This document shows, in pieces, positions 1 through 6,143 of a stretch of 9,526 nucleotides of DNA; position 1 is the first letter of the stretch; each line of letters begins with the position of its first letter. The stretch comes from an uncultured Ruminococcus sp. (GTDB taxonomy: Bacteria > Bacillota > Clostridia > Oscillospirales > CAG-272), in NCBI GenBank assembly GCA_902797495.1, contig CADBTH010000018.1, forward strand, positions 1 to 9,526. Direction: 5' to 3'. The translations under genes and the position numbers were made by a program. The notes beneath the pieces are model-generated. The model did no database searches. It was not told the origin of the DNA and saw only the letters and a program-made list of their open reading frames with translations.

Positions 1-227
1 AGCGGGAACGTCTTTTCAACGCCGCAGCCGTAAGCTACGCGTCTGACTGTGAAGGTCTCCGAGATGCCGCCGCCGTGCTTACCGATGACGGTTCCTTCAA
101 ACATCTGAATTCTTTCTCTCGTACCTTCTTTGATAAGGTTGTGGACTCTGACGGTGTCACCTATGTTGAAAGGTGTGATTTCCGTCTTCAACTGCTCGCT
201 TACAAAAGCGTCGATCTTCTTATCCAT
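1..227 (-). CDS. rplS: 50S ribosomal protein L19, 5' part (runs off window start)
   Basis: The minus strand from the ATG at 227-225 encodes about 75 residues starting MDKKIDAFVSEQLKTEITPF. It then shows the L19 hallmarks: a GDTVRVHN stretch, RERIQMFEG near residues 37-45, and GGGISETFTVRR followed by YGCGVEKTFP near the window edge. L19 is a large-subunit protein at the interface with the 30S subunit. The family is about 115 residues long, so roughly the last third lies outside the window. The start is supported by a strong AGGAGGAG ribosome binding site (minus strand, 233-240), six bases before the ATG. It is transcribed away from the fucosidase gene, from its own promoter at 312-340. Recognition is by motif memory, but the match is unmistakable. 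Confidence 0.96.
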   Translation of the reverse strand, partial: MDKKIDAFVSEQLKTEITPFNIGDTVRVHNLIKEGTRERIQMFEGTVIGKHGGGISETFTVRRVAYGCGVEKTFP

Positions 228-306
228 TTCGACTCCTCCTATATCATAGAGCATTCGTGCCGAGCCGCAGAGGACTGCTCCGTTTTAGTGTCTTCCGACA
301 CATGCC
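228..306 (-). ncRNA. Candidate L19 leader RNA (5' UTR of rplS)
   Basis: The roughly 80-base untranslated leader of rplS can fold compactly. An outer stem pairs 302-306 with 250-254 (RNA GGCAU with AUGCU, one G-U pair). It encloses a hairpin GUGUC-GGAA-GACAC (301-288) and a second hairpin GCAG-UCCU-CUGC (278-267), giving a three-way-junction-like shape just upstream of the ribosome binding site. Firmicutes rplS genes are known to carry an autoregulatory L19 leader (Rfam 'L19_leader'). Position and fold agree with that, but I did not align it to the family model. The alternative is an ordinary structured 5' UTR. Confidence 0.45.
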
Positions 307-311
307 TGAAT

Positions 312-340
312 ATTATAGCACAACAAAAGGAAAAAAGCAA
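312..340 (-). promoter_or_regulatory. Sigma-A promoter of rplS
   Basis: On the minus strand there is a -35 TTGCTT (340-335), a 17-base spacer and a perfect -10 TATAAT (317-312). Transcription should start near 305, right at the outer stem of the candidate L19 leader. Confidence 0.85.
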
Positions 341-376
341 GTCTTTTTTATATTTTTTTATTTTTTATCATTTCGC

Positions 377-405
377 TTGAATTTGCCGCGGCGATATGAT
401 ACCAT
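377..405 (+). promoter_or_regulatory. Candidate promoter of the fucosidase gene
   Basis: TTGAAT (377-382), 17 bases, then TACCAT (400-405), preceded by TG at 397-398 as an extended -10. It lies 35 bases before the start codon at 441 and is the best sigma-A-like match on this strand of the divergent spacer. A ribosome binding site AAAGGAG follows at 427-433. Confidence 0.5.
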
Positions 406-440
406 AGATACGGATATTATGATAACAAAGGAGACCTGAT

Positions 441-1682
441 ATGTCAATACCCGTACCGGAAAAAAGGATCGCCGAGTTTGAGAATTTCGGACTCGGGATG
501 TTCGTTCACTGGGGGATCTACTCACAGCTCGGTCAGGGCGAGTGGATAATGAATATCGCAAACATACCGAAGGACGAGTACAAGAAGCTCGCGGACACCT
601 TCGATCCTGTAAAATACGACCCGAAGAAGTGGGTCGAGATCGCGAAGGCGGCGGGAGCGAACTACATAACGCTGACGACGCGCCATCACGACGGCTTCTC
701 ACTCTACGATACCTGCGGGTTGTGTGATTACGACGCGCCGCACCATCTGGGCGGGCGCGACCTTGTCCGCGAGTTCGTCGACGCGTGTCATGAGGGAGGC
801 GTCGCTCCGTTCTTCTACCACACGACTCTCGACTGGTATCAGGAGTCCTTCAACGACGATTTTCCGAAGTATCTTCAGTACCTGCGCGACAGCGTTGAGG
901 TGCTATGTTCTAACTACGGGAAGATCGGCGGCATGTGGTTCGACGGAAACTGGAGCAAGCCTGCGGGAACGGATTGGGAAGAGGACAAGCTCTATGAGGT
1001 CATCCGCCGTCATCAGCCGGACGCGATAATCGTCAACAACACGGGACTCGGCGCGCGCGGCGAGGTCGGCAACCTTCAGCTCGACAGCGTGACCTTCGAG
1101 CAGGGAAGACCGACTCCGATGAACCGCGAAGGGCACAAAAAGTACGTCGCCGCCGAGATGTGCCACACTATGAACGACCACTGGGGATACGGCAGCTGCG
1201 ACCTGCACTACAAGTCCCTGCCGGAGCTTATCGAAACGCTCTGCGCCTGCCGCAAGGTCGGCGCCAACTATCTGCTCAACGTCGGTCCCACCGGAGAGGG
1301 TGAGATAGTCATGATGCAGGAGGCGATGCTCCGGGAGCTGGGAGTCTGGGTCAAGACCTGCGGGCAGAGCATCTACCGCGGAAAGCCGTCGAAGATCCAC
1401 GCGTGCGAGTCCAAAAACTTCGCTCTCGAAGCGGACGGAAAAGCCTACCTCTTTATACACAATATGTGCGTTCTCGGAGACGCCAACGTCACCGTGAACG
1501 GAGACGGGCTCGGCCCGAAGAACTTTGACCGCGTAAAGCGCAAGGTGAAGAGCGTGCGCTGGACGGACAACGGCGAGGAACTTGAGTTCAGCCAGGACGG
1601 CGAACACCTCGTTATGAACGCCACCGGCTTCCCCTACGGCAAAAACTTTGTCGTGAGAGTCGCCGAGGTCGAGCTTGAATGA
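441..1682 (+). CDS. Alpha-L-fucosidase, glycoside hydrolase family 29, cytoplasmic
   Basis: This 413-residue protein should hydrolyse terminal alpha-L-fucose from oligosaccharides by the retaining mechanism of GH29. Seen in the sequence: FGLGMFVHWGIYS (residues 16-28) at the first barrel strand, TTRHHDGFSLYD (79-90) with the paired histidines of the fucose pocket, and GGMWFDGNW (163-171), whose Asp168 sits at the nucleophile position. AEMCHTMNDHWGYG (238-251) follows the usual E-x-C/W-G-Y pattern; Glu239 is a possible acid/base, but that residue varies among GH29 subgroups. Next comes GANYLLNVGPTGEGEI (274-289). Residues from about 315 form a short beta-rich tail. No signal peptide or lipobox is visible, so it probably acts in the cytoplasm on imported fucosides. 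No sugar transporter or fucose catabolic gene lies next to it. It is short for the family because it lacks extra carbohydrate-binding modules. Start choice: AAAGGAG at 427-433, seven bases upstream. Confidence 0.9.
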   Translation: MSIPVPEKRIAEFENFGLGMFVHWGIYSQLGQGEWIMNIANIPKDEYKKLADTFDPVKYDPKKWVEIAKAAGANYITLTTRHHDGFSLYDTCGLCDYDAPHHLGGRDLVREFVDACHEGGVAPFFYHTTLDWYQESFNDDFPKYLQYLRDSVEVLCSNYGKIGGMWFDGNWSKPAGTDWEEDKLYEVIRRHQPDAIIVNNTGLGARGEVGNLQLDSVTFEQGRPTPMNREGHKKYVAAEMCHTMNDHWGYGSCDLHYKSLPELIETLCACRKVGANYLLNVGPTGEGEIVMMQEAMLRELGVWVKTCGQSIYRGKPSKIHACESKNFALEADGKAYLFIHNMCVLGDANVTVNGDGLGPKNFDRVKRKVKSVRWTDNGEELEFSQDGEHLVMNATGFPYGKNFVVRVAEVELE

Positions 1683-1700
1683 GAATTACAGAGCGAAACG

Positions 1701-1734
1701 CAGGGGGAAAACTCTTGAAAGAGTTTTCCCCCTG
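1701..1734 (+). terminator. Perfect 15-bp hairpin after the fucosidase gene, probable terminator
   Basis: CAGGGGGAAAACTCT (1701-1715) and its exact reverse complement (1720-1734) flank a TGAA loop, 19 bases past the stop codon. The bases that follow are a C-run and then only TTTT, so it is not a classical T-tailed terminator. As the only structure between the fucosidase and the next promoter, it probably ends or stabilises the mRNA. It is also part of a larger palindromic element (1701-1763). Confidence 0.6.
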
Positions 1735-1763
1735 CCCCCCTTTTCAGAACTTTTTGAAAGGGG
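1701..1763. repeat. Double-hairpin intergenic palindromic element
   Basis: The 15-bp hairpin at 1701-1734 is immediately followed by a second one: CCCCTTT plus a bulged T plus CA (1737-1746) pairs with TGAAAGGGG (1755-1763). The G/C-run plus A/T-run composition and back-to-back layout resemble dispersed palindromic repeats of gut Clostridia, as far as I remember them. Only one copy is in this window, so repeat status is not shown here. Confidence 0.5.
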
Positions 1764-1774
1764 ATCTATTTATA

Positions 1775-1813
1775 AAAAATATTGAAAAACAAGATTTTAT
1801 TAAAAATATTGAA
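1775..1813. repeat. 12-bp direct repeat upstream of the ABC promoter
   Basis: AAAAATATTGAA occurs twice, at 1775-1786 and 1802-1813, with a 27-bp period, ending nine bases before the -35 box at 1822. It could be a pair of activator or UP-element sites, or chance in AT-rich DNA. Confidence 0.35.
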
Positions 1814-1821
1814 TGAAGTTA

Positions 1822-1850
1822 TTGACAAGTGAGGTATTGAGTGGTATAAT
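1822..1850 (+). promoter_or_regulatory. Perfect-consensus sigma-A promoter of the amino-acid ABC operon
   Basis: TTGACA (1822-1827), a 17-base spacer, then TATAAT (1845-1850). All twelve consensus bases are present, which predicts strong expression. The 5' UTR would be about 38 bases, too short for a riboswitch or T-box, with a ribosome binding site AAAGAGG at 1879-1885. Confidence 0.9.
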
Positions 1851-1895
1851 TGTTAGCGTATTAATACTTTAGCATAATAAAGAGGTAAAGCAAAA

Positions 1896-2726
1896 ATGAA
1901 AAAACTTGTCAAACTTTTAGCTCTCGCGCTCTGCGCGATCATGGTAGTTTCCATGTTTGCGGCGTGCGGCGCGGATAAGAAAGCCGACGATACCGCGGCG
2001 GACACGGCAGCCGACACGGCGGAAGCCTCCCTCAAGGATATTGACGCCGTCAAGGCGGCGGGCAAGATCGTCGTAGGTATCACGGACTACGCTCCGATGA
2101 ACTACAAGGACGAGAACGACGAGTGGACCGGATTCGACACTGAGTTTGCAGAGGCGTTCGGAAAGATCCTCGGCGTGGACGTCGAATTCGTCGAGATCGA
2201 CTGGGACAACAAGTGGTTCGAGCTCGAGTCAGGAAACGTTGACTGCATCTGGAACGGCATGACGATAACGGACGAGGGCAAGCTCAACGCGGACATCTCC
2301 GTTGCGTACGCGAAGAACAATCAGGTGCTCGTTACGACGAAAGAAGCGGCAGCGGAACTGGAAGAAGCTGCTGATTTCACGGGAAAGGTAGCCGTTGAGT
2401 CGGGATCTGCCGGAGCGGGAGCCGCTGAAGACGCGGGATTTGAGACGGTAGAATGCCAGCTTCAGACGGACGCGCTTCTCGAGGTCAAGTCCGGAAAAGC
2501 CGACGGCTGCGTCATCGACGCTACGATGGCGGGCGCAATGCTCAAGGAAGACTCCGACTATGCGGATCTGACAGTCGCTCTCACGCTCACCGACGAGGAG
2601 TACGGCGTGGCGTTCAGAAAGGGCTCCGATCTGACGGCCGAATTCAACAAGGCGTTAGACTCTCTCATCGCCGACGGAACGCTCAAGGCTCTTTCCGAAA
2701 AATACAACGTCGAACTGACAAAATAA
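1896..2726 (+). CDS. Amino-acid ABC transporter substrate-binding lipoprotein (SBP_bac_3 family)
   Basis: This 276-residue extracellular receptor captures a polar amino acid and hands it to the permease encoded next. A lipoprotein signal is clear: MKKLVKLL, a hydrophobic core to about residue 22, then a FAAC lipobox with Cys24 as the lipidated residue. A low-complexity tether rich in AADT repeats follows (about 26-46). The periplasmic-binding fold starts at GKIVVGITDYAPMNY (56-70), with GFDTEFAEAFGKILGVDVEFV at 79-99 and NGMTITDEGKLNADIS at 120-134. CVIDATMAGAML (205-216) places Asp209 in the second ligand-contacting loop. Length and order are typical. One oddity: the Arg after 'TxxE' that binds the substrate carboxylate in most family members is Gly128 here. 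Substrate is unknown; cystine, glutamine and glutamate are family examples. It is the first gene of a three-gene operon. Confidence 0.93.
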   Translation: MKKLVKLLALALCAIMVVSMFAACGADKKADDTAADTAADTAEASLKDIDAVKAAGKIVVGITDYAPMNYKDENDEWTGFDTEFAEAFGKILGVDVEFVEIDWDNKWFELESGNVDCIWNGMTITDEGKLNADISVAYAKNNQVLVTTKEAAAELEEAADFTGKVAVESGSAGAGAAEDAGFETVECQLQTDALLEVKSGKADGCVIDATMAGAMLKEDSDYADLTVALTLTDEEYGVAFRKGSDLTAEFNKALDSLIADGTLKALSEKYNVELTK

Positions 2727-2750
2727 AAGATCCCCGGTACGGTAAATTCA

Positions 2751-2776
2751 GAGGGCTGGCGACAGCCCTCGTTTTC
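2751..2776 (+). promoter_or_regulatory. Intercistronic hairpin between binding protein and permease genes
   Basis: GAGGGCTG (2751-2758), loop GCGA, CAGCCCTC (2763-2770), followed by GTTTTC. The perfect 8-bp GNRA-type hairpin starts 24 bases past the stop codon. It is well placed to protect the upstream message or partially terminate, giving more binding protein than membrane components, as in many binding-protein operons. Confidence 0.65.
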
Positions 2777-2778
2777 GG

Positions 2779-2784
2779 TAAGGT
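2779..2784 (+). promoter_or_regulatory. Ribosome binding site that decides the permease start
   Basis: TAAGGT is the only Shine-Dalgarno-like run here. It lies seven bases from the ATG at 2791 but directly abuts the ATG at 2785, so translation from 2791 is favoured. Confidence 0.5.
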
Positions 2785-2790
2785 ATGATT

Positions 2791-3501
2791 ATGATAGCAT
2801 CTGTTACGTTCGGGGAAGTCACCCTGAAGCTGCTCGAGGGCTTTCTCTCGACTCTAAAAATATTCGGACTGACTCTTCTTTTCGCGCTTCCCTTGGGGCT
2901 CGTCATCAGCTTCGGCTCGATGAGCCGCTTCAAGCCGCTGAAATACTTGGTCAAGGTCTTCGTCTGGATCATCCGCGGAACGCCGCTGATGCTCCAGCTC
3001 ATCGTTATCTACTACGGCCCGGGGCTTATCGTCATGGCGGCGAGAAAGGCGGGTACTTCAAACTTCTTCATCGATCTGATGGAGAAGATGAACAACTTCT
3101 CCGCGATGACCATGGTGGTGATCGCCTTCGTCATAAACTACGCCTGTTATTTTTCGGAGATATACCGCGGAGGCATCGAGAGCATAACCCAGGGGCAGTA
3201 CGAGGCGGGATACGTCCTCGGAATGACCAAGAGGCAGATATTCTTCAAGGTCATTCTCCTTCAGGTCGTAAAGCGCATAATACCGCCCATGAGCAACGAG
3301 ATCATAACGCTCGTAAAGGACACGTCCCTCGCGCGTATCATCACCGCGTACGAGCTGATCTGGGCGGCGCAGAAATTCATCAAGAGCGAAGGACTGCTCT
3401 GGCCGCTCCTTTACACGGGAGTCTTCTATCTCGCGTTCTGCGGCATACTTACTCTTCTTTTCGGATATATTGAAAAGAAGCTGTCATATTTCAGGTCGTG
3501 A
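2791..3501 (+). CDS. Amino-acid ABC transporter permease (HisM/GlnP type)
   Basis: This membrane channel subunit (236 residues from ATG 2791; 238 if ATG 2785 is used) probably forms a homodimer, as no second permease gene is present. Hydrophobic segments lie at about residues 20-42, 56-84, 106-122, 160-178 and 202-226. The family landmarks are in order: WIIRGTPLMLQL (about 59-70), YFSEIYRGGIESI (about 120-132), the EAA loop QYEAGYVLGMTKRQIFFKV (about 136-154) that docks on the ATPase, and EIITLVKDTSLARII (about 170-184). The stop codon TGA (3499-3501) touches the ATPase gene's ribosome binding site, so the two are translated together. The motif set is that of polar amino-acid permeases; the exact substrate cannot be read from it. 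Confidence 0.93.
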   Translation: MIASVTFGEVTLKLLEGFLSTLKIFGLTLLFALPLGLVISFGSMSRFKPLKYLVKVFVWIIRGTPLMLQLIVIYYGPGLIVMAARKAGTSNFFIDLMEKMNNFSAMTMVVIAFVINYACYFSEIYRGGIESITQGQYEAGYVLGMTKRQIFFKVILLQVVKRIIPPMSNEIITLVKDTSLARIITAYELIWAAQKFIKSEGLLWPLLYTGVFYLAFCGILTLLFGYIEKKLSYFRS

Positions 3502-3506
3502 GGAGG
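3501..3506 (+). promoter_or_regulatory. Ribosome binding site that decides the ATPase start
   Basis: AGGAGG sits six bases before ATG 3513. An in-frame GTG at 3498 would put this site inside the coding region and add five residues (MRRRA) absent from the family, so ATG 3513 is the start. Confidence 0.85.
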
Positions 3507-3512
3507 AGAGCA

Positions 3513-4307
3513 ATGTCTTTACTTGAAGTCAGAGATATAACGAAGAATTTCGGCAAAGCAGAAGTGCTGAAGGGGATATCCTTCGACGTCGAAAAGGGGG
3601 AAGTGCTCTCCCTTATCGGCTCTTCCGGGAGCGGAAAGACGACTCTTCTCAGGTGTCTCAATTTCCTCGAGACGCCGACCTCCGGAAAGATCACGCTGAG
3701 CGGCGAGACCCTTTACGATTCGGAAGAGGGGAGAAATCTTTCGGACAGGGAAAAGCGGGACAGAAGGCTTCACTTCGGGCTCGTCTTCCAGCAGTTCAAC
3801 CTCTTTCCGCAGTACACGGCTCTTAAGAACGTGACCCTCGCGGCGGAGCTGCTCAAAAGGGAAGAGCTGAAGAGGGAAAAGGCGTCTGCCGCGGCGATAA
3901 AAGAGGCTCTCGAAGGAGTGCGGCTGAAGGCGGCGGAGCTGCTCGACAGCGTCGGGCTCTCCGACAAAGCGGACAACTATCCGTGTCAGCTTTCCGGAGG
4001 TCAGCAGCAGAGAGTTGCAATAGCTCGCGCGCTCGCGCTCGAGCCGGAGATACTCTGTTTCGACGAGCCGACGTCCGCCCTCGACCCGGAGCTTACGGGA
4101 GAGGTTCTGTCCGTCATAAAGGGGCTCGCCGCGCGTAAAATGACGATGATTATCGTCACTCACGAGATGGAGTTCGCAAAGAACGTTTCAGACAAAGTGA
4201 TCTTTATGGACTCCGGAGTCATAGCCGTCGAAGGCACGCCGGACGAGGTTTTCGGCAATTCCTCCAACGCGCGCATACAAAAATTTTTAAAATCTGTCAA
4301 TAATTAA
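3513..4307 (+). CDS. Amino-acid ABC transporter ATP-binding protein (GlnQ/HisP type)
   Basis: This 264-residue cytoplasmic ATPase powers the importer. All motifs are intact: Walker A GSSGSGKTT (36-44), Q-loop VFQQFNLFPQ (91-100), ABC signature LSGGQQQ (160-166), Walker B ILCFDEP (180-186) with Asp184 and Glu185, D-loop SALD (188-191) and switch His217. LSGGQQQRVAIARALA is typical of the polar amino-acid importer subfamily. It is somewhat longer than the usual 240-250 residues because of a charged helical insertion around residues 112-138 (LLKREELKREKASAAAIKE), between the Q-loop and the signature, and a few extra residues near 68-85. It is the last gene of the operon; a terminator follows 20 bases after the stop. 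Confidence 0.95.
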   Translation: MSLLEVRDITKNFGKAEVLKGISFDVEKGEVLSLIGSSGSGKTTLLRCLNFLETPTSGKITLSGETLYDSEEGRNLSDREKRDRRLHFGLVFQQFNLFPQYTALKNVTLAAELLKREELKREKASAAAIKEALEGVRLKAAELLDSVGLSDKADNYPCQLSGGQQQRVAIARALALEPEILCFDEPTSALDPELTGEVLSVIKGLAARKMTMIIVTHEMEFAKNVSDKVIFMDSGVIAVEGTPDEVFGNSSNARIQKFLKSVNN

Positions 4308-4320
4308 TTTCGCCAAAGTG

Positions 4321-4349
4321 TAGAAATACAGACCGGTTTGTGATACAAT
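4321..4349 (+). promoter_or_regulatory. Promoter of the first acyl ligase, embedded in a palindrome
   Basis: TAGAAA (4321-4326), 17 bases, then TACAAT (4344-4349), with TG at 4341-4342 as an extended -10. An identical TAGAAA-17-TACAAT with TGn extension lies at the same place before the paralogous ligase (6451-6479), which strongly supports function. Transcription would start near 4356, inside the terminator hairpin of the upstream operon. Confidence 0.65.
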
Positions 4350-4372
4350 GTATCGTGATCGGTCTGTTTTTT
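4328..4372 (+). terminator. Rho-independent terminator of the ABC operon, overlapping the ligase promoter
   Basis: ACAGACCG (4328-4335) pairs with CGGTCTGT (4360-4367), an inner stem pairs GATAC (4342-4346) with GTATC (4350-4354) across an AAT loop, and six Ts end at 4372. Wobble pairs between the two stems make it nearly continuous. It starts 21 bases past the ATPase stop. The -10 box of the next gene lies in its loop region. Confidence 0.8.
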
Positions 4373-4397
4373 CGACAGAATAATACCGGAGGTACAA

Positions 4398-6098
4398 ATG
4401 AAAGACTATCCTCTTTATGAATCGACATATTTCAGGGATTTCCGCGACATGATAGAAAACTCCGCGAGAAAGTTCCCGAACGATACGGCGTTCTCGTTCA
4501 AAAAGGATCCGAGAGACGACGAAGTTGTAAAGTTCACTTTTTCCGAGGTAAGAGAATACGCGAGGAATTACGGCACGGCGCTGATCGAGCTCGGATGCCG
4601 CGGCGAGAAGTGCGCGATCATCGGCGGCACGTCCATCGGCTGGATACTGACTTATTTCACGGTCATGGCGTCCGGCGGTATCAGCGTTCCCTGCGACAAG
4701 GAGCTATCCGTCGAGGATCTCTCGGGCATCGTCGCAAGAGCCGACTGCCGCTTCGTCTTCTACGGCGCCGACGTCGCGGACAAGATCGCCGAGATGAAGA
4801 GAAATACTGAAGGCGTCACGTGGATCTGCATGAAGGGCGCGCCTCTCGAGGGAGATGCGAGACGTCACGACCTGAGAGTCCACGGAGCGTCTCTCTTCGC
4901 CGACGGCGACGACTCCTACTACCGCTATGAGATCGACCCGGACGCGCTCTCGTCCATCGTCTTCACGTCCGGCACGACGGGACGGGGCAAGGGAGTCATG
5001 CTCTCTCAGCGCAATATCGCCTCCGACATGGTGCAGGCGATGTACCTCTTCCACGTAACGAAGAAGACGCTTTGCGTTCTGCCGCTCCACCACACCTACG
5101 CCTCCACCGTCAATATAGTCGGCCACTTCGCGCAGGGAGTCGAGATCTATCTCTCCTCGGGACTCAGATATTTCATGAAGGAGCTGAAGGAACAGCAGCC
5201 GACCCACCTCGTGCTCGTTCCCATGTTCGTAAAAACGATATATAAGCTCATCTGGGCTGAAGCGAAGAAGAGCAAAAAGGACGTTATGCTCCGCCGTCTG
5301 ATGCAGATCAGCAACGGTATGCGCCGCGTAAAGATCGACGTCAGAAAGAGACTGTTCAAATCGATTCTCGACAAGCTCGGCGGAAAGGTGCAGTTCATAA
5401 TCTGCGGAGGAGCCGCTCTCGGTCAGGACGTGATCGATACGTTCGACGCGCTCGGCATCACTATCCTCAACGGCTACGGCATCACGGAATGTTCTCCGCT
5501 GATCTCCTGCAACAGAAACCTCTATCAGAAGCCCGGCTCCGTCGGCATCCCGATAATCGGCGAGGAGGTCAAGATCGACTCTCCGGACGAAGAGGGGGAG
5601 GGCGAGATCTGCATAAAAGGCTCCAACGTGATGCTCGGCTACTACAACGAGCCTGAAGCGACCGCCGCCGTATTCGACGCGGAGGGCTACTTCCACACCG
5701 GAGACTTCGGCAGACTCGATTCCGACGGCTGGATCTACGTCACGGGAAGGATCAAGAACCTGATAATCTTCTCCAATGGCAAGAACGTATATCCCGAGGA
5801 GATAGAAGACAAGATATCCGCCGTCGAGGGCGTATCGGAGGTCGTAGTCTACGCCGGCACGAGCAGGCGCGACCCCTCTCGCGAGATCATCGTCGCCGAG
5901 ATATTCCCCGATTTCGACGCGCTCAAGAGCATCGGAGTCGACGACGCCGAGAGCTATTTCAAGGGCAAGGTCGCGGAAGTCAACAAGACCCTCGTCTCCT
6001 TCAAGCAGGTCGGACACGTCAAGATCAGAACGACGGAGTTCAGTAAGAACTCTTCAAAGAAGATAACGAGATTCACCATAGATAAAACCATCGACTGA
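4398..6098 (+). CDS. AMP-forming acyl-CoA/acyl-ACP ligase, copy 1 (long-chain fatty acid ligase type)
   Basis: This 566-residue adenylate-forming enzyme should activate a carboxylic acid, probably a fatty acid, with ATP and transfer it to CoA (or ACP). The ANL core motifs are all present: the phosphate loop SIVFTSGTTGRGKG (186-199), LPLHHTYASTVN (228-239), CGGAAL (336-341), the adenine-binding NGYGITE (358-364), YFHTGDFGRLDSDGWIYVTGR (431-451) with Asp436 and hinge Arg451, and SNGKNVYPEEIE (459-470). The C-terminal NSSKKITRF (551-559) places Lys555 at the catalytic lysine position. There is no signal peptide or obvious membrane span. Start: GGAGG (4388-4392) before ATG 4398, and the N-terminus matches copy 2 (MKDYPLYEST versus MKEYPLYETT). 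It has its own promoter and terminator, so it is probably monocistronic. Substrate chain length and CoA versus ACP cannot be settled from sequence. Confidence 0.88.
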   Translation: MKDYPLYESTYFRDFRDMIENSARKFPNDTAFSFKKDPRDDEVVKFTFSEVREYARNYGTALIELGCRGEKCAIIGGTSIGWILTYFTVMASGGISVPCDKELSVEDLSGIVARADCRFVFYGADVADKIAEMKRNTEGVTWICMKGAPLEGDARRHDLRVHGASLFADGDDSYYRYEIDPDALSSIVFTSGTTGRGKGVMLSQRNIASDMVQAMYLFHVTKKTLCVLPLHHTYASTVNIVGHFAQGVEIYLSSGLRYFMKELKEQQPTHLVLVPMFVKTIYKLIWAEAKKSKKDVMLRRLMQISNGMRRVKIDVRKRLFKSILDKLGGKVQFIICGGAALGQDVIDTFDALGITILNGYGITECSPLISCNRNLYQKPGSVGIPIIGEEVKIDSPDEEGEGEICIKGSNVMLGYYNEPEATAAVFDAEGYFHTGDFGRLDSDGWIYVTGRIKNLIIFSNGKNVYPEEIEDKISAVEGVSEVVVYAGTSRRDPSREIIVAEIFPDFDALKSIGVDDAESYFKGKVAEVNKTLVSFKQVGHVKIRTTEFSKNSSKKITRFTIDKTID

Positions 6099-6105
6099 CA
6101 GCCGG

Positions 6106-6140
6106 CGGCGCGGATCAAAGATCCGCGCCGTATTTGTTTT
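6106..6140 (+). terminator. Rho-independent terminator of ligase copy 1
   Basis: CGGCGCGGATC (6106-6116), AAA loop, GATCCGCGCCG (6120-6130), then TATTTGTTTT. This perfect 11-bp GC-rich stem with a T-rich tail starts eight bases past the stop codon. Confidence 0.9.
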
Positions 6141-6143
6141 GCG

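Noticed and set aside
75..380. Plus-strand 101-codon frame
   Set aside because: It is antisense to rplS, its leader and its promoter, and its translation resembles no family I know.
1851..1895. Riboswitch or T-box before the amino-acid transporter
   Set aside because: The predicted 5' UTR is only about 38 bases and contains no stable structure or T-box motif.
3498..3512. GTG start for the ABC ATPase
   Set aside because: It overlaps the permease stop and would place the AGGAGG ribosome binding site inside the gene; ATG 3513 fits the family N-terminus.
4704..6017. A 437-codon open frame antisense to ligase copy 1, with similar long antisense frames at 6553-7839 and 8430-9284
   Set aside because: They mirror the C/G-ending codon use of the sense genes, have no recognisable domains or ribosome binding sites, and are rich in R, V, D and E as expected from reversed codons.
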